The notes beneath the pieces were generated by a model. The model ran no database searches, was not told where the DNA came from, and saw nothing but the letters and a program-made list of their open reading frames with translations. Positions 1-8,305 of a DNA stretch of 64,000 nucleotides are shown in pieces. Location of the stretch: assembly GCF_007671725.1 (NCBI RefSeq), contig NZ_VCNM01000001.1, positions 372,001 through 436,000 of the forward strand, in the 5' to 3' direction. Source of the stretch: Halorubrum depositum (GTDB taxonomy: Archaea; Halobacteriota; Halobacteria; Halobacteriales; Haloferacaceae). The first letter of the stretch is position 1. Every line of letters begins with the position of its first letter. The position numbers and the translations under genes are program-made.

Positions 1-1465
1 CCACGAGGCGGCCGAACTCCTCCCAGCCCATCAGCTCGAAGGCGGTCGCGGCGTACTCGACCTTCTCCTCGTGAGTCAGTCCGATCGGGAGGTCGCCGGC
101 GTAGGCGTGCTGGTGGTGGACGGTCTGCTCGCAGAACTCGCGGTCGTCGGGCACCGCGTCGGCGGCGGCCCCCAGCAGGTCGCGGACGCGGCTCGGCACC
201 AGCGTGCGGGCCGCGAGCGCCAGCCCGTACCCGCTTCCGGCGCTCTCGACGAAGCCGAAGGCGCTGGCGGGGTTCGTCTTCAGCTTCTTCGCGACCTCGC
301 CCGCGACCTCGCGGACGCTCGACCGCCGGTCGCGGCGCGCCTGCGTCTCCACGTCCGTCGGGACCTCGCTGATGCGGTGCTGCGCGTCGAGGATGGGCGG
401 GCAGGCGTCGGTCGAGACCTCGGCGTCGTACCCCTGATACTCCATCGGAACGCCGAAGAAGCCGGCGTACCCGTGGGTCTCGTACTCGCCCTCGTCCTCG
501 ACGTGACGCCGGATCACCTCCGAGCGGGTGTCGATACAGAACACCAACTGCGCGTCGGGGCGGTCCGACGGGTCTCTCTCGCCCGACGAGTCGCCCCCGG
601 CCGCCGACTCGCCCTCGGCCAGTGACTTGCTCTCGGCGGCGACGCGGTCGACGACCTCGGCGCGGTAGCTCGCCTCCCAGGCGCTCAGGAACGCCTCGGC
701 GAGTTCGTCGGCCGGGTCGGTGCCGGCGCTCTCGGGGCCGGTGGACGGCTCGACGTCGACGCCGAACCCGTCGAGCAGCGCGAGGCGGACCGCGAGGTAG
801 TCCGCGAGCGTGACCGGGTACGCCGACTGCCACGCCCCCTCGTCGTCCGCGCGCTGCTTGATGAACCCGGTCCACCCCGGGAGCGCGGCCAGCTGCTCCT
901 CAAAGACGGGGACCCGCTGGCTCTCCGGGTACGGTTCCAGAACGGCCTCGATGGCTTCGGTCGGAGTCTCCGGGAGCGCCGCGAGGAGGCCCTCCTCCGG
1001 GACGTCGGCGTCGTGCGCGGCCATCTCGCGGAAGGCGGCGTAGAAGCCGTCGCCGCGGTTCGGCATCGGCCACGCGGCGCCGCCCTCGTCGAGGAACGCC
1101 GACAGCCACTTCGTCAGCACGTGGTCGACCCGCTCGGCATCGTCGTCCGGCGCCGGCGACTGGACCGACGTGTCCAGGCGTTCGAGCAGCGTCTCCGGGT
1201 CGGCGTCGTAGCCGCGGTCGGCGAGCTCCGACTCGAGCAGCTCGCGGTCGATCCGGCCGTCGTCGAGCGCCGCCCGGAAGATCTCCCGGCTCGGGTAGCC
1301 GCGTCCGCCGAACAGGTCGGCGGCCTGCGTCACCGCCTCGCCGAACGGCATTCCTTCGAACCCCGAGAGGGGGTTGGCCGTCACGAACGAGTGGATCGGC
1401 CAGACGGACCCGACCGTCGTCGCCGCGTCGTCGATGGCGTCGTGGATAGTGGATTCGGTACTCAT
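1..1465 (-). CDS. dabA: DabA-type inorganic carbon transporter subunit (DUF2309), C-terminus outside window
   Basis: Reading the minus strand from the ATG at 1465 gives about 488 residues with no stop before the window edge, so the C-terminal part is missing. The N-terminus has the family hallmark WPIHSFVTANPLSGFE, and the zinc/carbonic-anhydrase-like motif CIDTRSE sits near residue 308. In characterised DabA proteins this Cys and Asp belong to the metal site. The family forms a membrane-associated complex with DabB that converts and traps CO2/bicarbonate using the cation gradient. The start codon overlaps the dabB stop as ATGA, so the two genes are translationally coupled. The DabA identity is secure; the transported species in this organism is inferred. 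Confidence 0.93.
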   Translation of the reverse strand, partial: MSTESTIHDAIDDAATTVGSVWPIHSFVTANPLSGFEGMPFGEAVTQAADLFGGRGYPSREIFRAALDDGRIDRELLESELADRGYDADPETLLERLDTSVQSPAPDDDAERVDHVLTKWLSAFLDEGGAAWPMPNRGDGFYAAFREMAAHDADVPEEGLLAALPETPTEAIEAVLEPYPESQRVPVFEEQLAALPGWTGFIKQRADDEGAWQSAYPVTLADYLAVRLALLDGFGVDVEPSTGPESAGTDPADELAEAFLSAWEASYRAEVVDRVAAESKSLAEGESAAGGDSSGERDPSDRPDAQLVFCIDTRSEVIRRHVEDEGEYETHGYAGFFGVPMEYQGYDAEVSTDACPPILDAQHRISEVPTDVETQARRDRRSSVREVAGEVAKKLKTNPASAFGFVESAGSGYGLALAARTLVPSRVRDLLGAAADAVPDDREFCEQTVHHQHAYAGDLPIGLTHEEKVEYAATAFELMGWEEFGRLV

Positions 1466-2964
1466 TGGACTCCTCCGCTGTCGTACTCCTCGGCGTTCGT
1501 CAGCACGGTTCCGGACCGCGGGTGCCCCCAGTTCAGGAGCGCGACGTAGAGGCGGTGGCTGCGCTCGTGGGCGCCGGTCTCGATCGCGGCGTACGCGCCG
1601 AGGAAGGCGGCGGCCACGAGCCAATGGAGCGCGGTCAGCTCGGTCGGCGCCGCGACGACCGGGAGCCCGGTCAGGAGCGCCGAGACGCCCCGGTAGACGA
1701 GCGCGTACAGGGCGATGGCCGGCAGGAAGACCAGCGGGACCGCCCCGTAGCGGACCGACGCCGGTAACGACGCGTGCCGGACCGCGCCGCGCGCCGCGTG
1801 GAGCGTGGTGACCACCACGAACAGGACGAGCAGGAGGCCGCTGTCGACGCTCGTCCCCTTCCCCGTCAGCAGCGCGAACGCCGCGCCCCCGGCCAGTCCG
1901 GTCGCCAGCGTCACGGCGGCGTCGACGACGCCGGAGCCGCCCGTTCCGCGTCCAGTCTTCCCGCCCGGGGCCGTCCGTTCGACCTCCCCGCCCGCGCCGA
2001 GGAAGTGGTACGCCTTGTAGAAGCCGTGGAGGATCAGATGGGTGATCGCGGCCCCGAAGAAACCGAGCCCGGCCTGCATGATCATGAAGCCCATCTGTCC
2101 CACCGTCGAGCAGGCCAGCTTGCTCTTGACGTCCGGCCGGACGGACTTGAGGAGCTTTCCGAGCAGCGCGCTGGTCGCTCCGACCGCGACGATCGCGAGC
2201 ATGAGGCCGCCGTCGACGGTGACGACCGGCGCGAAGCGCAACAGGAGGACGCCGCCCGCGTTGACGAACCCGGCGTGCATCAGCGCCGACGCCGGCGTGG
2301 GGGCGGTCATCGACGAGAGCAGCCAGCCGTGAAACGGAATCAGCGCGGACTGGATCATCGCGGCGAGGACGAGCGCGACGGCGGCGACGAGCCACAGCGG
2401 GCCGCCGAGCGCGTCGGCGGCCGCCGCGACGCCGGATATCGTCGTCGCGTCCGTCGCCCACCAGAGGGTCGTCAGCGCGACGCCGAGGAGCGCGGCGCTG
2501 GCGACGAAGTACCGCCGGGCGACCGCCGCGGCCGCCCGTGCCTGCTCCCACTCGTCGACGATACCGATCAGCCTCGCCATCACCAGCCCCATCGCCAGCC
2601 ACAGCAGTCCGAACAGGGCGAGGTGATCGGCCGCGACGAGCGCCATCACGGTCACCTCGAAGCCGAACGCGGCGAGGAAGAACCGCGTCTCGTGGGCGCT
2701 CCCCGCCATGTAGCGGCGCGAGTAGCTGTGGACGACGCCGCCGAAGAAGGCGACGACAACCCACATGAGGACGGTGAGTCCGTCGACTGCGAGCACGCCG
2801 GGGACCTCCGGGGCGAAGCCGAATCGGACTCGGGCGACGAGGACCGCGAGGCTCGCGGCGAACAGCGACCACGCGAGCCGCGTGAGTGCGACGGGCGCGA
2901 ACGGCGTCTCCGCCGTCGCGTCCGGGAGCGCTCCGACCGTCGTCTTCGAGGTGGATTCCGACAT
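1462..2964 (-). CDS. dabB: DabB-type proton-conducting membrane subunit (NuoL/MrpA-like)
   Basis: This 500-residue polytopic membrane protein belongs to the proton-conducting transporter family (complex I NuoL/Mrp antiporter type). More than ten hydrophobic segments are visible, and the conserved core (HGWLLSSMTAPTPASALMHA, about residues 215-235) is intact, as is the later KLLKSVRPDVKSKLACSTV loop. It lies directly upstream of dabA with a 4-bp ATGA overlap. Partnered with DabA it should supply the ion-coupled membrane part of a dissolved-inorganic-carbon pump. Orphan NuoL-like subunits also occur in Mrp and formate complexes, but the DUF2309 neighbour decides for Dab. Confidence 0.92.
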   Translation of the reverse strand: MSESTSKTTVGALPDATAETPFAPVALTRLAWSLFAASLAVLVARVRFGFAPEVPGVLAVDGLTVLMWVVVAFFGGVVHSYSRRYMAGSAHETRFFLAAFGFEVTVMALVAADHLALFGLLWLAMGLVMARLIGIVDEWEQARAAAAVARRYFVASAALLGVALTTLWWATDATTISGVAAAADALGGPLWLVAAVALVLAAMIQSALIPFHGWLLSSMTAPTPASALMHAGFVNAGGVLLLRFAPVVTVDGGLMLAIVAVGATSALLGKLLKSVRPDVKSKLACSTVGQMGFMIMQAGLGFFGAAITHLILHGFYKAYHFLGAGGEVERTAPGGKTGRGTGGSGVVDAAVTLATGLAGGAAFALLTGKGTSVDSGLLLVLFVVVTTLHAARGAVRHASLPASVRYGAVPLVFLPAIALYALVYRGVSALLTGLPVVAAPTELTALHWLVAAAFLGAYAAIETGAHERSHRLYVALLNWGHPRSGTVLTNAEEYDSGGVQ

Positions 2965-3249
2965 CGTTCTGTGCGTCCGACCGCCCGGCAGCCGAAGCGG
3001 GACCGGCGAACCGTTGTTGGTCGTCTCTACCCGTCTGAAGAACAGATTGCCTATTAAATCTACTTATCTTCACAATCCGTTCGATATAACCACATTATAG
3101 AACATTATAGTTACCCCCGCCGTCCGAGGAGAGGGGAGCAGACCGCCGATCCCTCGCGGCCGAGTCGCCGCCGGACCGCCGCACCGTTCCCGAAGCGTTC
3201 GAAATCCGCGTTCAGAAAACCATATCGCGATCCGAGTCGGAGTGTCCGC
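2965..3249. promoter_or_regulatory. Divergent promoter region between dabB and the amidohydrolase gene
   Basis: This AT-rich spacer separates two divergent genes. Toward dabB there is an AT-rich stretch at about 3050-3112 with TATA-like elements and a tandem direct repeat, ACATTATAG, at 3092-3100 and 3102-3110. Such a repeat could bind a regulator of the carbon-uptake pair, but that is inference. No ORF or RNA gene is evident in the spacer. Confidence 0.4.
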
Positions 3250-4266
3250 ATGGAGGAACTCACGGGGACCGTCCTCGCCGGGGAGTCGTTCCGGCCCGTC
3301 CGCGGTCGCGTCGTCGTCGAGGACGGTCGGATCGAGGCCGTCGAGGAGACGGATACCGAGTCGACCGACATCGTTCTGCCGGCGTTCGTCAACGCCCACA
3401 CGCACCTCGGGGACTCCGTCGCGAAGGAGGCGGCCGTCGGGCTGACGCTCGAGGAGGCGGTGGCCCCGCCGGAGAGCCTGAAACACCGGCGGTTGGCGGC
3501 CGCCGACCGGGCCGACCTGGTGTCGGCGATGCGACGGACGCTCCGGTTCATGCACCGGACCGGGACCGTCTCCTGTCTGGACTTCCGCGAGAACGGTGTC
3601 GCCGGGGCGCGGGCGCTCCGCGAGGCGGCGGCCCCGGTCGACGTCGACCCGTTCATATTCGGGAGCGACGACCCCGAGGTTCTCGACGTCGCCGACGGCT
3701 ACGGGGCGTCCGGCGCGAACGACGACGAGTTCGCGGACGAGCGCGCAGCGTGCGAGGATCGCGGCGTCCCCTTCGCCATCCACGCCGGCGAACCGGACGC
3801 GACCGACATCCACCCGGCGCTCGACTTAGGGCCGGATCTGCTCGTCCACATGGTGCACGCCGGCCGGGAGCACCTCGAACGCGTCGCCGACGAGTCGGTC
3901 CCCGTCGCCGTCTGTCCGCGCGCGAACGAGGTCCTCGGCGTCGGCACGCCGCCGGTCCGGGAGCTGCTCGACCACGCGACGGTCGCGCTCGGCACGGACA
4001 ACGTCATGCTGAACCCGCCGTCGATGTTCCGGGAGATGGCGTACACGGCGAAGCGGTTCGACGTGACGGCCAGCGAGGTGCTCCGCATGGCGACCGCCGC
4101 CGGGGCCGAGGTCGCCGGGCTCGACTGCGGCGTCGTCGAGCCCGGCCGCCGGGCGGCGCTCCTCGTCCTCGACGGCGACTCGGACAACCTGGCCGGTTCG
4201 GAGGACCCGGTGCGGGCGGTTGTCCGGCGCGCGACCGCGCTCGACGTCGAGCGAGTCGTCGTATAG
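3250..4266 (+). CDS. Amidohydrolase family protein
   Basis: The 338-residue protein has the metal-dependent hydrolase pattern: HTH at residues 50-52 (in NAHTHLGDS), a central IHAGE, HMVHA, and a late GTDN aspartate loop followed by NPPSMFREM. This order matches the deaminase/chlorohydrolase branch of the amidohydrolase superfamily (cytosine, guanine and S-adenosylhomocysteine deaminases), although the protein is shorter than most of them. The substrate cannot be named from sequence alone. The ATG at 3250 gives a compact N-terminal beta domain (GTVLAGESFRPVRGRVVVED). The next gene downstream is on the opposite strand, so it appears monocistronic. Confidence 0.85.
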   Translation: MEELTGTVLAGESFRPVRGRVVVEDGRIEAVEETDTESTDIVLPAFVNAHTHLGDSVAKEAAVGLTLEEAVAPPESLKHRRLAAADRADLVSAMRRTLRFMHRTGTVSCLDFRENGVAGARALREAAAPVDVDPFIFGSDDPEVLDVADGYGASGANDDEFADERAACEDRGVPFAIHAGEPDATDIHPALDLGPDLLVHMVHAGREHLERVADESVPVAVCPRANEVLGVGTPPVRELLDHATVALGTDNVMLNPPSMFREMAYTAKRFDVTASEVLRMATAAGAEVAGLDCGVVEPGRRAALLVLDGDSDNLAGSEDPVRAVVRRATALDVERVVV

Positions 4267-4301
4267 GGGTCGAGTCGTCGTTTAGATGCCGGAGCCGGCG
4301 T

Positions 4302-4775
4302 CTATGGATCGGCCTCGGCGTCGAATTTACCGAACGGCGTCGTCTCGTGGCTCCGGACGAGCACCTCGTCCGCGACGGTGAGCCCCATGTCGAGGAGCTC
4401 CTGTGCCACGGGCGTGATGTCGTCGTCCGACTCGCCGACCGCCGTCACGAGGAGGTTCTGCTCGCCGGTGACCAGCTCCTGTACCGAGATGACGCCGTCG
4501 ATCTCGAGGATCGCCGGGAGCATCTCGCCGCGCTCGGGGATCGACGCGGTGCAGTAGAGCAGCATCCGGAGCGGATACCCCGACTTCTGGTAGTCGACGT
4601 CGGCGCTGTACCCCTTGATTATCTCGTCCGACTCGAGGCGTTGGATGCGTTTGCGGACGGTGCTGTCCGACGTCCCGGTGCGCTCCGCGATGTCACCGGA
4701 CGAGGCGTTTCGGGCGTCCTCCTGTAACGCGTACAGGATCGCCCTGTCCACGTCGTCGATCGCTTCGTCGGCCAT
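4302..4775 (-). CDS. Lrp/AsnC family transcriptional regulator
   Basis: The 157-residue protein has an N-terminal winged HTH (DVDRAILYALQEDARNASSGDIAERTGTSDSTVRKRIQRLE) followed by the RAM/ligand-binding alpha-beta domain (ISVQELVTGEQNLLVTAVGES). Length and order are typical for archaeal Lrp regulators, which form dimers and octamers and respond to amino acids or other small molecules. A perfect palindrome lies between its TATA-like region and its start codon, suggesting autoregulation. The effector and targets are unknown. Confidence 0.93.
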   Translation of the reverse strand: MADEAIDDVDRAILYALQEDARNASSGDIAERTGTSDSTVRKRIQRLESDEIIKGYSADVDYQKSGYPLRMLLYCTASIPERGEMLPAILEIDGVISVQELVTGEQNLLVTAVGESDDDITPVAQELLDMGLTVADEVLVRSHETTPFGKFDAEADP

Positions 4776-4830
4776 ACCGGGTCCTCCGTGGCATAGCCAC
4801 TTTACTGTTTTATATTGGTTTTAAATAGAG
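4776..4830 (-). promoter_or_regulatory. Promoter of the Lrp gene with palindromic operator candidate
   Basis: On the minus strand an AT-rich TATA-like block (about 4811-4826) is followed by the perfect inverted repeat GTGGC-ATA-GCCAC at 4788-4800, 13 bp upstream of the ATG. The position over the expected transcription start fits an autorepressor site for the encoded Lrp protein. The structure is seen; the function is inferred. Confidence 0.45.
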
Positions 4831-4868
4831 TGCGTGGATTCCCGGCTCGGCCTCGAGTTCGACGCGGC

Positions 4869-5492
4869 CTACGTCGCGTCGAGCGGCGCCTCCCCCTGCG
4901 CCTCGACGACGACCACGGGGACCTCGGCGTCGTCGATCACGGTGTCCGTCGTGGAGCCGAACACGAACCGACCGACGGTGCCCGTGGTGGGCGCGCCGAC
5001 GACCACGAGGTCGTAGTACGGGGACTGTTCGACGATCGCGCCCGCGGCGGTGCGGTCCTCGACGAGCCAGCGGTCCACACGGTCGAAGTCGCCGAGGCGG
5101 TCGCGGGCGGCCGAGAGGAGCCGGTCGCCGGCCGCGGCGTACTCGTCCGCGTCGGCGTCCTCGCGGTCGCCGACCGGCGTCGCGTCCCCGTCCACGAGCG
5201 CCTCGTCGGAGGGGACGACGTGGAACAGTTCGAGCCAGGCGCCGGTCGCGTCGGCGATCTCGCGGGCCACGTCGACGGTCGCTCCGGTGTGCGGGCCGGC
5301 CCCCACGGCCACGAGGATCGAGGACACGCGGTCCGGCCGCGCCGCGCGGTCGATTCCCTTCAGACGGGCGTGCGCCGCCGTCGTCGTCGACGCGACCGCC
5401 TCCCTGACGGCCGGCTCGACGACGGGCTCCCCGACCCCGTCGCCGACCGACGGCGCCTCGGCGCTCGCCTCGTTCGCGTCGCTCCCGTGCAT
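4869..5492 (-). CDS. Universal stress protein (UspA family)
   Basis: The 207-residue protein carries a single Usp domain. It starts around VSSILVAVGAGPHTGATVDVAREIADATGA, and the nucleotide-binding signature GAPTTGTVGRFVFGSTTDTVI is followed by VPVVVVE at the C-terminus. This is the ATP-binding type G-x2-G-x9-G(S/T) pattern. About 60 residues precede the domain and are acidic and poorly conserved-looking. It lies upstream of the Lrp gene on the same strand, but the 93-bp spacer with its own promoter suggests separate transcription. A specific role cannot be assigned. Confidence 0.92.
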   Translation of the reverse strand: MHGSDANEASAEAPSVGDGVGEPVVEPAVREAVASTTTAAHARLKGIDRAARPDRVSSILVAVGAGPHTGATVDVAREIADATGAWLELFHVVPSDEALVDGDATPVGDREDADADEYAAAGDRLLSAARDRLGDFDRVDRWLVEDRTAAGAIVEQSPYYDLVVVGAPTTGTVGRFVFGSTTDTVIDDAEVPVVVVEAQGEAPLDAT

Positions 5493-5567
5493 ACCCGCAC
5501 GTCAGACGCGCGTCAGATAAATCCCGTTGGTCCGCGGCGGCTCACGCCCGAACCGAGCGCGCGGGCG

Positions 5568-6851
5568 TCAGTCGCGGAAGAACTCCTCGCGCTCGAACGG
5601 CTCCGCCTCGCCCTCGACGGCGACGACGTCGAGGGCGGTGACCGCGGCGCCGACGCCGAGTAGGCCGGCGAGGCTCGGCTCGGTACGTCCCTCGTCTCCC
5701 GATATCAGCTCCTTGATGTAGAGCCCGCCGGCGCCGTGGATCTCGACGGTCGCGTGCCGCGGGTCGTCGAGCTCGGCGGTCGCCTCGTACACGTCGCGCT
5801 CGCGGGTGAGGCTCGCGCGCCGGTGGTCCACTCGGTTCGGGGTGTACTGCTCGACGGTCGTCCCCTCAAGCTCGTCGACCGCCTCGGCGAGGGCGTCGGC
5901 GTCGACGTCGGCGTCGAAGGTCACCTCGGCGCGGTAGCGCTTCGTGGCCTCTAGCTCCTTCACGCGCTCGACCATGTCGTAGGTCGCGAGCCGGAGCCCC
6001 TCGACCTCGACGGCGCCGTCAGCGAAGGCGTTGATGTCCGACTCCAGTCGCTCGACGTCGACCCGGCGACGGCGCGGCTCCTCGACCTCGATCACGAACG
6101 GGCGGCCGGTGCCGAGCATGAGCGCGTCGACGTCCTCGCGGCCCGCGCCGTGGAACGTCGCCTCCGTGCCGTCCATCACGTCCTCGACGATCGGCGCGGT
6201 GTACTCCTCGACGCTGTCGTCGTAGAGGTAGCCGGAGCCGCCGCAGTGGTCGCAGGGGTCCGCGCCCTGTCGGCCCGAGCCCTTGCACTCGCGGCAGGGC
6301 CACTCGGTCTGCGGGATGTCGCGCTCCAGTTTTCTGTATCGCCCGTAGACGAACGTCGAGTTCACCTTCGCGTCGATCTCGTCCTCGGCGAGGTCGATCG
6401 TGAACTGCACGTCCGGGCGGTCGAAGGAGACCTCCGCCCCGGTGAGCCGGCCGAACCGCTTGCCGACCTCGCGGTTGAACTCGGACTTGAACGGCTCGCC
6501 GGCGTCCTCGTCGAGGCCGGCGTCCGTGCGGAGCAGCGCCTCGTTCTCCTCGATCAGCGGCGGCGGGCGCGTGCCGACGTTGTACGTGGCGAACTCGATC
6601 CCCTCGACCGCCTCGGCGGCGCGCTCGGCCCACGCGTCGAACTCGGCGCAGCGACCCTCGCAGACCCAGCAGTCGGCGGTCTCGACCGGCTCGTGGTCCT
6701 CGTCGTCGCGCAGCGCGAGGGAGACGCGCAGCGCCGATCCGCGCTCGGCGTTCGACAGCCCGAAGCTCCGGTCGGCGACGAGCCGCCCGAGACAGGCGTC
6801 GCACACCGGTCCCGTCTCGGTCGCCCGCGCCGCGACCTCCAGTACGTCCAT
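5568..6851 (-). CDS. pus10: tRNA pseudouridine(54/55) synthase Pus10
   Basis: The 427-residue protein makes pseudouridine at positions 54 and 55 of archaeal tRNA. It has paired cysteines (CDAC at 17-20 and CWVCEGRC at 61-68, plus CREC 186-189 and CDHC 200-203), a THUMP-like central part and the catalytic motif GREDVDALMLG with Asp240. The C-terminal half contains the pseudouridine synthase core (THRRASLTR-type region and a GLYIKELISGDEGRTEPS loop). The open frame extends upstream to 6923, but the ATG at 6851 gives the normal N-terminus (MDVLEVA). It diverges from the small zinc protein gene at 6980. Confidence 0.95.
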   Translation of the reverse strand: MDVLEVAARATETGPVCDACLGRLVADRSFGLSNAERGSALRVSLALRDDEDHEPVETADCWVCEGRCAEFDAWAERAAEAVEGIEFATYNVGTRPPPLIEENEALLRTDAGLDEDAGEPFKSEFNREVGKRFGRLTGAEVSFDRPDVQFTIDLAEDEIDAKVNSTFVYGRYRKLERDIPQTEWPCRECKGSGRQGADPCDHCGGSGYLYDDSVEEYTAPIVEDVMDGTEATFHGAGREDVDALMLGTGRPFVIEVEEPRRRRVDVERLESDINAFADGAVEVEGLRLATYDMVERVKELEATKRYRAEVTFDADVDADALAEAVDELEGTTVEQYTPNRVDHRRASLTRERDVYEATAELDDPRHATVEIHGAGGLYIKELISGDEGRTEPSLAGLLGVGAAVTALDVVAVEGEAEPFEREEFFRD

Positions 6852-6979
6852 ACGCCCTCCAGCGGCCCGCGTGGTAACTGTCTTACTACATCGCGGGCGG
6901 TCGGCCGCCGGCGGCCGGACCACGAGACGCCCCCTGCTCTCCCGGCCGACTTAAGAGGGTCCGATTCGTTTCGCCGGGC

Positions 6980-7366
6980 GTGAACGAGTCGGCGTCGCGG
7001 GAGGAGAAGCTGGAGCTCGGCGTCGAGCTGCTCGCGCACCTCGAGCACGAGGAGCTGTCGCTGCCGGACGCCATCGACCGGATCGAGACGGTGACGACGA
7101 GCCCGTCGCTCACCCGCGAGATCCTCGACGCCGCCGAGAAGCGCGGCGTCATCGAGCGTGAGAACGCACGCCTCAAAGTCCAGCGCGGCGGCACCTACGT
7201 GAACTACGACAGCCAAGTGATCCAGCGAGAGGGCGAGTTCGAGTGTCGTCGGTGCGGGACCGGTATCACCACCGGTCACTTCGTGAAACTCGACGCGGGC
7301 GAACTCGGCCCATTCGGCTCCTCCTGCATCCGGAAGGTGACCGGGCGGGACGACGACGGGGAGTGA
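6980..7366 (+). CDS. Small conserved haloarchaeal protein with zinc-ribbon-like C-terminus
   Basis: The 128-residue protein starts at GTG 6980. Residues 1-75 look like a winged-helix or helical domain (REEKLELGVELLAHLEHEELSLPDAIDRIE). Residues 85-125 hold a CRRCG knuckle with a later single Cys in GSSCIRKVTG, a possible incomplete zinc site. It resembles a conserved haloarchaeal family that I recall as DUF5830, without certainty. The promoter lies in the 128-bp spacer shared with pus10. The function is unknown; a MarR-like regulator is possible. Confidence 0.8.
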   Translation: MNESASREEKLELGVELLAHLEHEELSLPDAIDRIETVTTSPSLTREILDAAEKRGVIERENARLKVQRGGTYVNYDSQVIQREGEFECRRCGTGITTGHFVKLDAGELGPFGSSCIRKVTGRDDDGE

Positions 7367-7385
7367 GCGCCGCGGTCTCGACGTG

Positions 7386-7710
7386 CATTTATAAATGATA
7401 GACCGCGGTGGCGCGTGCCTTCGAGGCCGCCTCGCGGCCGAGGAGCACGCGCGAGGGAGTCGGACCGGCGCGGCCGCGCCGGTCCGACGAGGCTGGGGAG
7501 GCGTGAGGCTGCGGTCGCTGTGCGGGCGGGACTTGAAGGGGCAGCCGCGAGGACGAAGCACGGCGTTCACGAGAGCTTCGCTCTCGTGAGCCAATCAGAA
7601 CGCTTCGCGTTCTGATGACGATGTAAGGACCGCAGGGAACGAGCGAAGCGAGTGACTGAGGACCACAGCGAGCCGCGCGAGTCGTCGCGGCTGGGGCTTC
7701 GGAGGTGGCC
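7386..7710 (+). repeat. Dispersed structured repeat, copy A (candidate ncRNA with own TATA box)
   Basis: Copy A of an element also present in reverse orientation at 35319-35571. It begins with a TATA-like TTTATAAATG (7388-7397), then GCGGTGGCGCGTGCC (7405-7419), a 6-bp stem (7425-7430 with 7434-7439), GCGCGAGGGA, a 30-bp perfect palindrome (7459-7488), and a long conserved core (7488-7549). Two strong hairpins follow near 7567-7617, then the closing module (7666-7707, GAGCCGCGCGAGTC then GGCTGGGGCTT). The conserved blocks match copy B, while the stems differ in sequence but still pair. Short ORFs cross it but are not conserved in frame and look spurious. Confidence 0.7.
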
Positions 7711-7893
7711 ACCGCCAATCCGAGATCAATCTATTGGCTCTGTTGAATCTTCTATTGATGATATTTTCTCGACGCCCTGCTGAATACAGAGCGCGAGTCG
7801 GTCACGAGGCTAGAGAGTCCTCGCAGGTGTCGTCACGCTTCGTCGAGAGGGGCGCCGAATGCTCATGCGACCAGTCGCTCAACATCGAGTACG

Positions 7894-8173
7894 ATGGCCA
7901 GTTCGACTCGCGACGACAACGGTCACGACGCCGAGATCAGTCTCTGGCAGGAGGACGACTGTAGATCGCAAAGGACGTAGAGACGGGCGTCACGACACAG
8001 GGCGGTCCAGAGCGGCAGCTCTAAAGAACTCGACGACGCAGTGGCACTGCAAGAGCGTGAGCGGGAGGCGTGCAATCGGCGAGGAACTCCGCGCGGCGAG
8101 AATCGATTCCGCCGACAAAACCACGTGGGAGCGCGAACCGCCGGACGTCCTCGACCTACTCGACCCCGAGTGA
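7894..8173 (+). pseudogene. HicB-family antitoxin pseudogene (frameshifted)
   Basis: From ATG 7894 the frame reads MASSTRDDNGHDAEISLWQED and then breaks. The next frame gives a VETGVTTQG-type segment, and the third frame ends with EELRAARIDSADKTT and VLDLLDPE at 8173. Read together, these match the haloarchaeal HicB antitoxin pattern (substrate-like RNase-H-fold domain: WQEDDWWIAKDVETGVTTQG, then an ALENLDDAVAL helix). At least two frameshifts are needed, and the tryptophan pair codons are damaged. No hicA toxin is visible beside it. The family match is from memory of such proteins and is good but not verified by search. Confidence 0.65.
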
Positions 8174-8305
8174 CTCCACGGGTTCTGCCTCTGGTCGATG
8201 ATTGTTGAATCTGTGAACTGCGTGGGTTTCTCCAGGGCCCTGTATCCAGCAGCATCGGTGTATGTTCAGCGACGGCCTTTTTCATCGGACGTCTCTCTAT
8301 CCGGT

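Noticed and set aside
7395-7615. Short ORFs across repeat copy A
   Set aside because: The corresponding frames in copy B are not conserved as protein, while the RNA-style stems are, so the ORFs are treated as spurious.
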